From positions 1 through 64,000 of the forward strand of contig CACLMT010000002.1 of assembly GCA_902608115.1 (NCBI GenBank): a stretch of 64,000 bases of DNA. Direction: 5' to 3'. Numbering within the stretch: position 1 is the first letter of the stretch; each line of letters starts with the position of its first letter. The notes below the pieces were generated by a model. That model made no database searches. It was not told the DNA's origin and worked only from the letters and a program-made list of their open reading frames with translations. Made by a program: the position numbers and the translations under genes. The stretch is from an uncultured SAR86 cluster bacterium. Its GTDB lineage: Bacteria > Pseudomonadota > Gammaproteobacteria > Magnimaribacterales > D2472. Shown in pieces: positions 41,433-50,044 of the stretch.

Positions 41433-43250
41433 TTAACTAGTTTGGATCCATTTATCAATCAATTCTTCTAAAATAAATAAAGGAACAATGCCTTGATCTA
41501 GAACAATTGAGTGAAAGGTTTTTAAATCAAACTTATCCCCCATCGTATTTTGAGCTTTTTTTCTAAGTTCAAGAATTTTTAACATACCCATTTTGTAACT
41601 AGTGGCTTGGCCTGGCCAAACAATGTAACGTTCAATTTCTACTCTCACTTCTGTATCAGACATTCCTGTTGTTTTTTTCATATATTCCATGGCTTTTTCC
41701 CTGGTCCATTTTTTAAAGTGGATGCCTGTATCAACAACCAATCTATTAGCTCTAAACATTTCACTTTGAAGGACACCAAGTTCGTCGTAAAGATTTTTAG
41801 TCATGCCAACTTCAACTGCTAATTGTTCAGAGTAAAGAGCCCAACCCTCGGTGAAGGCAGAAGTTCTATAACCCATTTTTCTATAGAGCGTTAAATCTTT
41901 ATTTTCTTGATTTAGCGCTATTTGGAAGTGATGACCAGGAACTGCTTCATGGAATGTCAATGTCCTCATTCCAAAAGTAGGGGTTTGTTTGATGTCATAT
42001 AAGTTTGCATAAAAAACTCCAGGACGCGAACCATCTAAGCTAGGGGCTTGATAGTAACCTCCTGCAGCTGTTTTTTCTGAGTATTCTGGTACAGCCCTTA
42101 CTTCTACAGGGCTAGCTGGAAATCTTTCAAAATAGGGCCTCACATCTTCTTCTGCTTCTTTAACCATTTGATTATAATCAGCAACTACAATTTCTTTCCT
42201 ATCAGGAGTGTCTTCATATAGGAAATCTGGATTTTCATTTAAATCATTCATCATCTCGCCAAGTGGCTTATTAACCTCATAACCAAGAGTAGAAAAGATT
42301 TCTTTCATTCTATTTCCAATCCGTTCAACTTCTAAAAGTCCAATTTGATGAATCTCCTCAGCTGTATAATCAGTTGTTGTATAAGATCTTAGTCTAGCTG
42401 CATAGAAAGCATCACCATTTGGAAGAGACCAAACACCGTGACGCTGATTAGCATTTTCATAATTCATTTCCATGAATTCTAAAATTGATTTGTACCCTGG
42501 TTTCACATCTGATTGAATCACTGCGCTTAGTTCATTTATAAGGCTTTCTTTTTTTTGCGAGCTAATATCTAACTCACCAACTTTTTTAATAAATATTTGC
42601 ATTAAAGGATTGTCAGCATCCTCATAAGCAATAAATTCTTTTAACTGCCTGATGACATGATCAAAGACATATTGAGGCGCAAAAATGCCTAATTTTTTTT
42701 GTTCTTTAAGCCAAACTAGATCCGAGTTAAATGAATCATCAAACAGCATTATTCTTTTAATATAATCCGTAGCCTCTCTATAATTTCTAATTGGATGGGT
42801 ATCCGTCATAAATTCGACCAAGTTTAGGTGATTCCCGCTTATTTGATTGAATGGATAAGAGTGGTATCTAAAATTTTCAAATTGGTTAATGCTATTTTCA
42901 GTATCAAATATTGCAATCTTTTGAGTTATCTTTTGAACATCGGATAAATTATTAGGATTGTATTTTTTAAGCATTGAAAGATGTTTAATATTATCTAGGT
43001 GATCTTTTTCACCATCTTCTAAAGTATCAATTGAGAGCTTTTGATTGTGTTTCAAAATTGCATTATATGGATCAAAAATTCCTAAGTAGGTCATAAATTC
43101 TGGAGAATCCAGAAGACTCATGGTTAGTTCTTTGGCGAGATAATGATCTAAAGAGTGCGGCTTCATCAAAAATAAATTAGCCATATACAGTGATACAAAA
43201 GCTAGGCCACCTAAAATGAGGTAGCCAATATATTTAAATAATTTTTTCAT
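41433..43250 (-). CDS. DUF885 family protein (HExxxGHH metallopeptidase-like)
   Basis: 605 residues: N-terminal membrane anchor (YIGYLILGGLAFVSLYMANLFLM), then a large all-helical domain with LTFHEAVPGHHFQIAL (HEAVPGHH, the gluzincin-like zinc site of DUF885), TSAFTEGWALYSEQLA (EGW..Y glutamate ligand) and MGMLKILELRKKAQ near the end. These proteins resemble M3/M32-type carboxypeptidases and are usually exported. The anchor places it in the periplasm. The substrate is unknown but probably peptides. Confidence 0.9.
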   Translation of the reverse strand: MKKLFKYIGYLILGGLAFVSLYMANLFLMKPHSLDHYLAKELTMSLLDSPEFMTYLGIFDPYNAILKHNQKLSIDTLEDGEKDHLDNIKHLSMLKKYNPNNLSDVQKITQKIAIFDTENSINQFENFRYHSYPFNQISGNHLNLVEFMTDTHPIRNYREATDYIKRIMLFDDSFNSDLVWLKEQKKLGIFAPQYVFDHVIRQLKEFIAYEDADNPLMQIFIKKVGELDISSQKKESLINELSAVIQSDVKPGYKSILEFMEMNYENANQRHGVWSLPNGDAFYAARLRSYTTTDYTAEEIHQIGLLEVERIGNRMKEIFSTLGYEVNKPLGEMMNDLNENPDFLYEDTPDRKEIVVADYNQMVKEAEEDVRPYFERFPASPVEVRAVPEYSEKTAAGGYYQAPSLDGSRPGVFYANLYDIKQTPTFGMRTLTFHEAVPGHHFQIALNQENKDLTLYRKMGYRTSAFTEGWALYSEQLAVEVGMTKNLYDELGVLQSEMFRANRLVVDTGIHFKKWTREKAMEYMKKTTGMSDTEVRVEIERYIVWPGQATSYKMGMLKILELRKKAQNTMGDKFDLKTFHSIVLDQGIVPLFILEELIDKWIQTS

Positions 43251-43376
43251 ACAATAATCCTTATTTCTTTTATCCTGATTTAATTAACTCTGTCTAGGTA
43301 TATACCTTTGTTCAGTTAAAAAGGTTGCAACTTCATGTGGTATATTTATTTTACCATTTAACCTAGAGTTTTACGT

Positions 43377-43790
43377 ATGACTAATCCATTTCACCTAGCA
43401 ATACCTGTCAGTGATTTAGATAAAGCAGCAGCATTCTATGAAAATGTAATAGGTTGTAAAAGGGGCAGGGAGGCCAAGCATTGGATTGACTTTGATTTAT
43501 TTGGACATCAGCTTGTATGTCATTATGTAGAGACACCCAGCTCATATCATTCAAATCCAGTAGATGGTGATGATGTTCCAGTGCCACACTTTGGAGTCAT
43601 ACTTAATATCGATGAGTTTGATGTATTGGCAAAACGACTAATAGAGGCAAATCAATCTTTCATTATTGAACCAAGAATTAGATTTAAAGGAAAGTCTGGT
43701 GAGCAGAGAACTATGTTTTTAAAAGACCCAAGCAATAATGCAATTGAATTTAAAGCTTTTGCTAATTTAGATAATTTATTTAAATCCTAA
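43377..43790 (+). CDS. VOC-family protein (glyoxalase/bleomycin-resistance fold)
   Basis: 137 residues: HLAIPVSDLDKAAAFYENVIGCKRGRE (first half with metal His), IDFDLFGHQLVCHYVE, VPHFGVILNIDEFDVLAKRL (second half His) and MFLKDPSNNAIEFKAF (closing Glu). This is the typical one-domain VOC protein of the glyoxalase_2-like group. The H-H-E set needed for metal binding is present. Its substrate is unknown. It converges with the SnoaL-like gene by 15 bases. Confidence 0.87.
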   Translation: MTNPFHLAIPVSDLDKAAAFYENVIGCKRGREAKHWIDFDLFGHQLVCHYVETPSSYHSNPVDGDDVPVPHFGVILNIDEFDVLAKRLIEANQSFIIEPRIRFKGKSGEQRTMFLKDPSNNAIEFKAFANLDNLFKS

Positions 43791-44273
43791 ACTTCTAGCA
43801 GCTATTGGGTTAGACATAACCCCTTTATCTATTTTTTGATAAAAGCTAGAGGTTTTTTTAAAAACACTTTCTTTTATTAACCATTTCCCAGATTCTTTTA
43901 TATAAATATCCTTATAAAAGCCAGTTAAATTTAGAGTGATTTTTTTGTTGGTATCTACTAAAAAATAGCTTAATGACCAATGAGCGGATGCATTGTTTTT
44001 TGTAATTTTAATTATTGGATTTTTTCCAGAGTGGTGTTCAAGTAGATGGTCAAAACAGGAAAATACTTTAAATTCATTAACCATTTTTTTTGCTGTATTA
44101 AATATTCCAAAATCTTCATAGTCAATATGAACAGCATTGTGACTAAAGCATTCAATCATTGATTGAGTATCCTTTGTATCACAGGCATCAAAGTAGCGAT
44201 ACTTAAGGTTTTTGATTGCTTCACAATCTTCTAAATGAGTTATTCGTGTGTTTATCGATTGAGATAAATTCAT
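43776..44273 (-). CDS. SnoaL-like NTF2-fold protein
   Basis: 165 residues: ITHLEDCEAIKNLKYRYFDACDTKDTQSMIECFSHNAVHIDYEDFG is the standard SnoaL_4 start (I..L...E.I..LK.RYF..CD.KD), with a central HLLEHHSGKNPIIKI and SLSYFLVDTNKKITLNLTGFYKDIY strand pair. Members act as dehydratases or isomerases on steroid- or bile-acid-like compounds. It starts 66 bases from a perfect LexA box and reads away from it, so it could share SOS control, though the box is more naturally placed for the gene on the other side. Confidence 0.78.
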   Translation of the reverse strand: MNLSQSINTRITHLEDCEAIKNLKYRYFDACDTKDTQSMIECFSHNAVHIDYEDFGIFNTAKKMVNEFKVFSCFDHLLEHHSGKNPIIKITKNNASAHWSLSYFLVDTNKKITLNLTGFYKDIYIKESGKWLIKESVFKKTSSFYQKIDKGVMSNPIAARSLGFK

Positions 44274-44338
44274 GTTCTATTCATTATTATATAAATAATC
44301 GCATTGAGCATTGACTTATGAGAGATATTATTATTAAA

Positions 44339-44358
44339 TACTGTATATATATACAGTA
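44339..44358. promoter_or_regulatory. Perfect LexA (SOS) operator
   Basis: TACTGTATATATATACAGTA is a perfect 20-bp palindrome and identical to the ideal E. coli LexA site (CTGT-N8-ACAG with alternating TA). A -10 hexamer TATAAT overlaps its right edge (44357-44362), with the poor -35 TTAAAT 17 bases upstream. A better -35, TTGACT, lies at 44311, with TAAATA 18 bases on. Bound LexA would block either promoter. The nearest gene starts 11 bases after the box. Confidence 0.85.
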
Positions 44359-44369
44359 TAATTAAAATT

Positions 44370-44606
44370 ATGGATAATATAATACATTTACAATTTACAG
44401 ATCCAATTATTGATGAGTTTGAAGCATTTGTTGATAAAACAGCTGGATTAAAGACCATTGCTTTTAAATACTTTGGTGCTGATAGTGATAAAGCTGCTGA
44501 TTATCTTAATATCGAAAGGCTTGGAAGTTTAAAATCAACTGATAAAATTGACCAATTTCAAGTTGGTAATTTTCAAGAATTTTATCAGCCAGAACTATCG
44601 TTTTAA
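44370..44606 (+). CDS. Small protein under LexA control, unknown
   Basis: 78 residues, acidic, no signal peptide or membrane segment: NIIHLQFTDPIIDEFEAFVDKTAGLKTIAFKYFGADSDKA and a C-terminal DQFQVGNFQEFYQPELSF rich in aromatic residues. I recognise no family. It starts 11 bases after a perfect LexA box with no Shine-Dalgarno sequence. If the TATAAT at 44357 is used, transcription would begin at about the ATG, giving a leaderless mRNA. The arrangement resembles sulA-like SOS genes, but the protein has no visible SulA similarity. Confidence 0.6.
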   Translation: MDNIIHLQFTDPIIDEFEAFVDKTAGLKTIAFKYFGADSDKAADYLNIERLGSLKSTDKIDQFQVGNFQEFYQPELSF

Positions 44607-44630
44607 GTTTTTAGATAATTAAAGGGTTAC

Positions 44631-44658
44631 TTTTCATCTACTAAATTCTCTATATAAT
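44631..44658 (+). promoter_or_regulatory. Sigma-70-type promoter of the ncRNA candidate
   Basis: TTTTCA at 44631 and TATAAT at 44653, with a 16-base spacer, precede a stretch with no long ORF that ends in a strong terminator. Predicted start is around 44665. Confidence 0.5.
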
Positions 44659-44664
44659 TTTATA

Positions 44665-44865
44665 TAGTTGTCGCATATTTAGATTACTAAGGGGATTTGT
44701 ATATGCTTGTTTTGGTACCCTTGCACAGGAGGTGATCTTATTAGTATTTATATTAAATTAGAAATCGGAGGTTTTATCTTCTGACACAGGCTAAATTTCT
44801 GAATTCGTCTACTAGACTTATCTAACTCTAGTAGTTTGAAGCCTCCTTAGGGAGGCTTCTTTTTT
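44665..44865 (+). ncRNA. Candidate structured small RNA of about 200 nt
   Basis: No frame longer than a few codons exists between the LexA-box gene and the EamA gene, yet the segment has a promoter, internal hairpins and a perfect terminator. An exact stem CTACTAGA/TCTAGTAG lies just before the terminator, and GGG(44691)...CCC can close a 5' hairpin. Three GGA motifs (AGGGGAT, ACAGGAGG, TCGGAGG) recall CsrA/RsmA-binding RNAs, or could be decoys or start signals for very short ORFs. It is not recognisable as 6S, tmRNA or SRP RNA. Start is approximate. Confidence 0.55.
44838..44865 (+). terminator. Rho-independent terminator
   Basis: Perfect 9-bp stem GAAGCCTCC/GGAGGCTTC with loop TTAG followed by six T. 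It ends the candidate small RNA before the EamA transporter gene. Confidence 0.92.
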
Positions 44866-44940
44866 AATAAATAAACCCTTTATCACGAGAATAAACATTA
44901 TAATTCTCATTTTTTAACTTTCTAATTCATTATTATTTAT

Positions 44941-45807
44941 ATGGAACTTAAAAATTGGATACTATTAATTGTTCTAGCTGCAATATGGGGCAGTGCATTT
45001 ATGTTCATTAAAATCTCAACAGAAGACTTTGGCCCAAATCTTTTGGTTGCTCTTAGATTGCTTTTAGCTGGAATTATTTTTACACCTTTTTTGCTTCAGA
45101 AAAAAAATAGAATTTACTTTAAATCTTATTTGCCTGGGATTTTGATTTTAGCTATTTTTAATAATGCATTACCTTTTACAATGTTTTCTTATGCCTCTCT
45201 TGGAGCAACTTCTAATATGCTTGCTATTCTTAATGGAGCTACTGCATTAATAACAATGGTAATAGCATTCTTTTGGTTAAAAGAAGCCATATCATTCAAG
45301 CAGTTTTTAGGCCTTATACTTGGTTTTATAGGGATAATTATTTTGGTCAATCCTTTAAATAGTTCCGCAACTATTATGGCAAGTTTTGCAGCTTTAATAG
45401 GAGCATCATGTTATGCGTTTGGTGCAAATTACATTCAGAAGCATCACTTAGATTCAAATAAATTCGTTTTAGTAGGATGGGCTATGTTATTTGGTGGTTT
45501 ATTGATGATCCCATTAGCTATTACAAATCTACCTGATCATTTACCAAGCACAAAGTCTATACTTTCTCTTTTATGGCTTTCAATTATTGCCACAGGAATG
45601 GCATATCTCGTGTTTGTTAAATTAATTGAGAATATAGGAGCAGTTAGAACATCAACAGTGACATATTTAATACCAGTTTTTGGTATTTTGTGGGGTTATA
45701 TATTTTTAAACGAACTTATTACATGGATTATATTGGGTGGTTTTGTTTTTATCATGATTGGCATATATTTAGCTAATTCAAATTTTCAAACTACAGTGGA
45801 GAAATAA
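44941..45807 (+). CDS. EamA/DMT-family transporter
   Basis: 288 residues, ten membrane helices in two EamA repeats: NWILLIVLAAIWGSAFMFIKISTEDFGPNLLVALRLLLAGIIF (first repeat, with the WGS.F and R.L motifs) and SFAALIGASCYAFGANYIQKHH to TWIILGGFVFIMIGIYLAN (second). YLIPVFGILWGYIFLNE is the hallmark of helix 9-10. It exports or takes up small metabolites, often amino acids; substrate unknown. The rhodanese gene begins 1 base after the stop. Confidence 0.92.
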   Translation: MELKNWILLIVLAAIWGSAFMFIKISTEDFGPNLLVALRLLLAGIIFTPFLLQKKNRIYFKSYLPGILILAIFNNALPFTMFSYASLGATSNMLAILNGATALITMVIAFFWLKEAISFKQFLGLILGFIGIIILVNPLNSSATIMASFAALIGASCYAFGANYIQKHHLDSNKFVLVGWAMLFGGLLMIPLAITNLPDHLPSTKSILSLLWLSIIATGMAYLVFVKLIENIGAVRTSTVTYLIPVFGILWGYIFLNELITWIILGGFVFIMIGIYLANSNFQTTVEK

Positions 45808-45808
45808 T

Positions 45809-46168
45809 ATGAGTTACACCGAACAAGAATTAGCTAAAGCTGATGAGGTAATACCAAGAGTGAGCCTTACAAATTATAAAAATGATAACAATAGAAAAAT
45901 AATGGTAGATGTAAGACAGTTAGAGGAATTGCAAGCATCTGGAACAGTAAAAGGCGCGCTACATATTCCAAAAGGAGTTATTGAATTTAGAATGAATAAT
46001 AATAAGGATGTACATGAAGATACATCTATTTATGTATTTTGTGCTATTGGTATTAGATCTGCATTAGCAGGATACAATTTAAAAAAAATTGGATATAAAA
46101 ATGTTTTTAATCTTATTGGTTTTCAAGATATCCTTGATCAAGGCGCTGAGATTGAAAGTGTTTCTTAA
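45809..46168 (+). CDS. Rhodanese-like sulfurtransferase
   Basis: 119-residue single rhodanese domain: IMVDVRQLEELQASGTVKGALHIPKGVIEFRM and active-site loop VFCAIGIRSALAG (CAIGIR, with nucleophile Cys and the Arg), end NVFNLIGFQDILDQG. It is cytoplasmic by lack of a signal. The layout and motif order match the paralogue at 6903-7250. It is in an apparent operon with the EamA transporter and the VOC protein that follows. Confidence 0.87.
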   Translation: MSYTEQELAKADEVIPRVSLTNYKNDNNRKIMVDVRQLEELQASGTVKGALHIPKGVIEFRMNNNKDVHEDTSIYVFCAIGIRSALAGYNLKKIGYKNVFNLIGFQDILDQGAEIESVS

Positions 46169-46186
46169 TAAAGGAGTATAAAAATT

Positions 46187-46579
46187 ATGTTTAGTCATAT
46201 TATGGTTGGAGCAAATGATATAGAAGCATCTAAAATTTTTTATGACAAAGTTTTAGGTGTCCTTGGATGTGAGCCTGGATTATTATCAGAAAATTTAACA
46301 GGTCAAAAACGGTACATGTATTTCTTGGACGGCAGTACGTTTTTAATTACTGAACCAATAGACGGAAATCCTTCCACGCATGGCAATGGATCAACTATTG
46401 GTTTTAATGTGCCCGATGAAGTTACCGGAGATACTTGGTATGAAGTAGGCCTAGAGAATGGTGGTACTGATTGCGAAGATCCTCCTGGTGTCAGAGAGGG
46501 CATGGGCGTAAAAATGTATCTTGCTTATTTACAAGATCCATCAGGTAATAAAATTTGCGCACTCAAAAGATTAGCGTAA
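46187..46579 (+). CDS. VOC-family protein
   Basis: 130 residues: FSHIMVGANDIEASKIFYDKVLGVLGCEPG (first half), RYMYFLDGSTFLITEPIDGNPSTHGNGSTIGFNVPD (loop and second-half start), YLAYLQDPSGNKICALKRL (C-terminal strand where the metal Glu would be; here I-C-A). The usual closing Glu of metal-binding VOC proteins is not obvious, so it may not be a metalloenzyme. GGAG precedes the start by 9 bases. Third gene after the transporter and rhodanese. Confidence 0.85.
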   Translation: MFSHIMVGANDIEASKIFYDKVLGVLGCEPGLLSENLTGQKRYMYFLDGSTFLITEPIDGNPSTHGNGSTIGFNVPDEVTGDTWYEVGLENGGTDCEDPPGVREGMGVKMYLAYLQDPSGNKICALKRLA

Positions 46580-46604
46580 ATTAAATAGATTTTTTTTATT
46601 AAAC

Positions 46605-46681
46605 TGGCACGCCCGGAGAGATTCGAACTCCCGACCCCTTGGTTCGAAGCCAAGTACTCTATCCAGCTGAGCTACGGGCGC
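46605..46681 (-). tRNA. tRNA-Arg (TCG)
   Basis: Minus-strand 77-nt cloverleaf: acceptor GCGCCCG with CGGGCGT (one G-T at the first pair), D arm TAGCTCAGCTGGATAGAGTA, anticodon stem-loop CTTGGCTTCGAACCAAG (anticodon TCG), T arm GGAGTTCGAATCTCC, discriminator G and encoded CCA. Confidence 0.95.
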
Positions 46682-46808
46682 TTGTATAGATTATGCATTC
46701 TATTTACTTTAGGCCTGTCAATCAATGTAATTTAATTGTAAAAATAAATGTTGAAAGAATATGCATTGGTTACCATAATAAAGTTTGATTATCATTTAGG
46801 AACAAAAA

Positions 46809-48905
46809 GTGAATAAAAAATTTATCTTGTATTTATTAATTGGCTTAATTATTGGCTGTTCAAAACCTTCTGAAAATTCTTCAGCTTTGCCTGGATCATT
46901 GGATGATTCACAAGATGGATTTTTAAATATTGCTGGTGCAAGAATTGGTCTTGCATCTCAACCAGAAATTGATTGGGATTTTCAAGCAGTTGACCCTTAT
47001 ATGGATGTTAATTCAAAAATAAGCTCCTCTAGAGTTCCTTTGTTTGGTGATTTACATGTCCATACAAAATATTCCTTCGATGCTTATATTTTTGGAACGC
47101 TTGCTAGTCCTGATGATGCTTATGAATTTGCTAAAGGAGCGCCATTACGTCATCCAGCAGGATTTGACATGCAATTAAAAAGACCTTTAGATTTTTATGG
47201 AGTTACAGATCATGGAACATTTTTAGGTCAAGTTGAAGAAGCAGCTACACCTGGAACTGTTTATTATGAAGCACCTTCAAGTATTCAAGTTCGAGATATT
47301 AATTCAGTTGAAAATCTTAATTTATCAACATTTGATGCTAGGAGAGAAGCATTTGGTGGATTTTTATTAAAAACAACTACTGCCCTAAGAGAGGGGAAGC
47401 TTGATATTCGGTATGTGGATAAAGTTAGTAGAACTGCGTGGGCAGACATTGTAGCGGCAGCTGAAAGACATAATGATCCTGGAAAGTTTACAACTTTTAT
47501 TGGTTTTGAATATACAGCCTCAACGCCAGATATGGGTAACTTACATAGAAATGTTATTTTTAGAGGAGATGGAAATAGAATTCCATCTGTACCATATGGG
47601 AGAGCTAATTCTAATTCTCCTGAAGGTCTATGGAATTGGATGGATCGTTTAAGAGAAGATGGTATTGAGAGTATGGCAATTCCACATAATTCAAATGGTT
47701 CCGGTGGCAATATGTTTGCTTTAGTAGATTCAAATGATAAACCTTTCACCAAGGAGTATTCAGATCTGCGATCAAGAAATGAACCCATAGTTGAAATAAC
47801 TCAAGTTAAAGGAACATCCGACACACACCCAGCATTATCTAAAAATGATGAATGGGCTGATTTTGAAATCATGCCCTACAAAGTAGCTACATTAGAGTAC
47901 TCAGAGCCTAAAGGTAGTTATGTTAGGGATGCATTTTTAGAAGGTTTGAGACTGGAAATTCAAAAAGGCTTTAACCCTTACAAGTTTGGATTAATTGGCT
48001 CTAGTGATACTCATACAGGAGCTTCGTCTCAAGACGAGAGCAATTTTTATTCAAAGATTGGGTTATTAGATTCAACGCCTGAGATGAGAGGCTCAATACC
48101 TATAAATAATTCTTTTAGTGAAGAAAACCCAAGCGCTGCTGAAGGGGGTTGTTTTGAGATCAGCCAACCAACTGAAGATGGTGTTGTGGAATATTGTGTA
48201 ACAGCACAAGAGGTGAATGGAGAAATATATATGAATTCATCATCTATCACCTGGGGGGCATCAGGTCTTGCGGGTGTTTGGGCTGAAGAGAATACTAGAG
48301 AGAGCATATACAATGCCCTTCGTCGCAAAGAATCATTTGCTACATCAGGCCCAAGAATGACCATTCGTTTTTTTGCAGGGTTTGATTTAGATAATACTAA
48401 ACTTAATGATATTGATTTAGTTGAACATCTTTATGCAAAGGGTAAATCCATGGGTTCAGACCTTGATGGTATAGCAAAACAAACACCTCTATTTTTTGTT
48501 TGGGCTGTTAGAGATTCATATTCAGCTCCATTACAACGAATTCAGATTATTAAAGGATTTATTGATGTAAGTGGGAATCCTCAAGAAGAGGTCTTTGATG
48601 TGACTTGTTCTGATGAAGGAACTCCAGATCCAATAAGTCATAGATGCCCAGATAATAATGCAAAAGTTGATATTTCTAATTGCGCCTTCTCACAAGATAT
48701 TGGAGCTACAGAATTAAAGTCTTTTTGGAGTGATCCTACGTTTAAGGTTGATCAACGTGCTTTTTATTATGTTAGAGCACTTGAAAATCCAACCTGTAGA
48801 TGGAGTACTTGGGATGCAATAAGAAATAATCTTGACCCTAGATCTGATATGCCAAAAACTATTCAAGAGCGAGCTTGGTCATCACCAATTCATTATATTC
48901 CTTAG
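46809..48905 (+). CDS. DUF3604 family lipoprotein
   Basis: 698 residues starting at GTG, with a lipobox (LIIGC, Cys16). The DUF3604 core resembles a PHP phosphoesterase: LFGDLHVHTKYSFDAYIFG (HxH), DFYGVTDHGTFLG (DHG), TFIGFEYTA, AIPHNSNGSGG, LEYSEPKGSYVRDAF and LIGSSDTHTGASS (final SDTH ligand). All ligand motifs are intact. These proteins are large, outer-membrane or periplasmic and of unknown activity. The metallo-hydrolase gene follows within 5 bases if its TTG start is used. Confidence 0.92.
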   Translation: MNKKFILYLLIGLIIGCSKPSENSSALPGSLDDSQDGFLNIAGARIGLASQPEIDWDFQAVDPYMDVNSKISSSRVPLFGDLHVHTKYSFDAYIFGTLASPDDAYEFAKGAPLRHPAGFDMQLKRPLDFYGVTDHGTFLGQVEEAATPGTVYYEAPSSIQVRDINSVENLNLSTFDARREAFGGFLLKTTTALREGKLDIRYVDKVSRTAWADIVAAAERHNDPGKFTTFIGFEYTASTPDMGNLHRNVIFRGDGNRIPSVPYGRANSNSPEGLWNWMDRLREDGIESMAIPHNSNGSGGNMFALVDSNDKPFTKEYSDLRSRNEPIVEITQVKGTSDTHPALSKNDEWADFEIMPYKVATLEYSEPKGSYVRDAFLEGLRLEIQKGFNPYKFGLIGSSDTHTGASSQDESNFYSKIGLLDSTPEMRGSIPINNSFSEENPSAAEGGCFEISQPTEDGVVEYCVTAQEVNGEIYMNSSSITWGASGLAGVWAEENTRESIYNALRRKESFATSGPRMTIRFFAGFDLDNTKLNDIDLVEHLYAKGKSMGSDLDGIAKQTPLFFVWAVRDSYSAPLQRIQIIKGFIDVSGNPQEEVFDVTCSDEGTPDPISHRCPDNNAKVDISNCAFSQDIGATELKSFWSDPTFKVDQRAFYYVRALENPTCRWSTWDAIRNNLDPRSDMPKTIQERAWSSPIHYIP

Positions 48906-48909
48906 TCAA

Positions 48910-49911
48910 TTGAGTAGTATTTTTAAGCCTCAGCGACAATGCTTAGCAGTAGTTGTATTATTTTTTTCAATCACTCTAGTTTCTGAAACTTTTACTAATA
49001 CCAACCATGTTCCTAATGACAAGAGTTTTGGAGATTTTTTGAAATGGACTTTAGATGGAAAGAATGATCCTGAAAAAATACAAATTGAAACTTCAAACCA
49101 ATGGCAGCTACTGACTTTCGAAGATACTAATTATGCAGTTTGGGTAGGGCATGCAACTTACCTTATTAATAACGGTGACCTTAACATTCTGACAGATCCT
49201 ATTTTTTCAGAACGTGCATCACCTTTTTCATGGCTAGGCCCAAAGAGAATGATACCTCCAGCAATTCCATTAAAAGATCTTCCAAAAATTGATGTGGTGG
49301 TTATTAGTCACAATCATTACGATCACTTTGATATACCATCTCTGAAGAAATTATATGAGCTGAATTCTGAAACAATTTTTTTAGTTCCTCAAGGAGATAA
49401 AAGACGGTTAAAGAGGGCTGGTATAACGTATGTGCATGAATTTTTATGGTGGGAAAATATTCAAATTCAAGATACAACTTTTACCTTTACACCGGTACAG
49501 CATTGGTCAAAGAGAGGATTATATGATCGAAATAAAAGTCTTTGGGGTGGTTGGTTTATGCAAGCTAAGGACTTAAAACTTTATCATGCGGGTGATACAG
49601 GCTACTCGAATGATTTTGTAACTACTAGAGATCAGTTAGGATCTCCAGATTATTCTTTTATACCTATAGGCGGGTATGATCCTAGATGGTTTATGAAACA
49701 TGCGCATGTAAATCCTGAAGAGGCAGTACAAATTGCGATAGATTTAAAAAGCTCTTACTCATTTGGTATGCATTGGGGTACATTTATTTTAACTGATGAG
49801 CCAGTGACTGAACCTCCAAAGAGAATTGAGGTGACTTTAAAAGATCAAGGTTTTGAGACTAGTTTTTTTAGATCTCCAAAACCTGGTGAATTACTTAAAT
49901 TAAGCAATTAA
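48910..49911 (+). CDS. MBL-fold metallo-hydrolase (NAPE-PLD/UlaG-like), membrane-anchored
   Basis: The track start (48832) lies deep inside the DUF3604 gene; TTG at 48910, 4 bases after that gene's stop, gives a natural signal anchor (QRQCLAVVVLFFSITLV), so I use it. The MBL domain shows YAVWVGHATYLINNGDLNILTDPIFSERASPF, VVISHNHYDHFDIPSL (HxHxDH), LVPQGDK, FTFTPVQHWSKRGLYDRN, LYHAGDTGYSND and MHWGTF. It is the N-acyl-phosphatidylethanolamine phospholipase D-like type. The product probably acts in the periplasm on phosphodiesters or lactones. Confidence 0.85.
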   Translation: MSSIFKPQRQCLAVVVLFFSITLVSETFTNTNHVPNDKSFGDFLKWTLDGKNDPEKIQIETSNQWQLLTFEDTNYAVWVGHATYLINNGDLNILTDPIFSERASPFSWLGPKRMIPPAIPLKDLPKIDVVVISHNHYDHFDIPSLKKLYELNSETIFLVPQGDKRRLKRAGITYVHEFLWWENIQIQDTTFTFTPVQHWSKRGLYDRNKSLWGGWFMQAKDLKLYHAGDTGYSNDFVTTRDQLGSPDYSFIPIGGYDPRWFMKHAHVNPEEAVQIAIDLKSSYSFGMHWGTFILTDEPVTEPPKRIEVTLKDQGFETSFFRSPKPGELLKLSN

Positions 49912-50044
49912 ACCAATACAATCTTTTTATGAATTAATTAGATATGTTGGTTGAAGTTTTGGAAATGTGTTGCAAAGAGCCACTCAGAATTAAATTATTA
50001 AAGCCAGCCCATATTAATAGATTAAGAGAGTATGCTCTAGCTCT

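Noticed and set aside
41200-41436. 78-aa ORF covering tRNA-Ser, and its minus-strand counterpart 41258-41458
   Set aside because: Both are translations of the tRNA gene (GETGIRTPEPVAQL is typical of tRNA-Ser read backwards).
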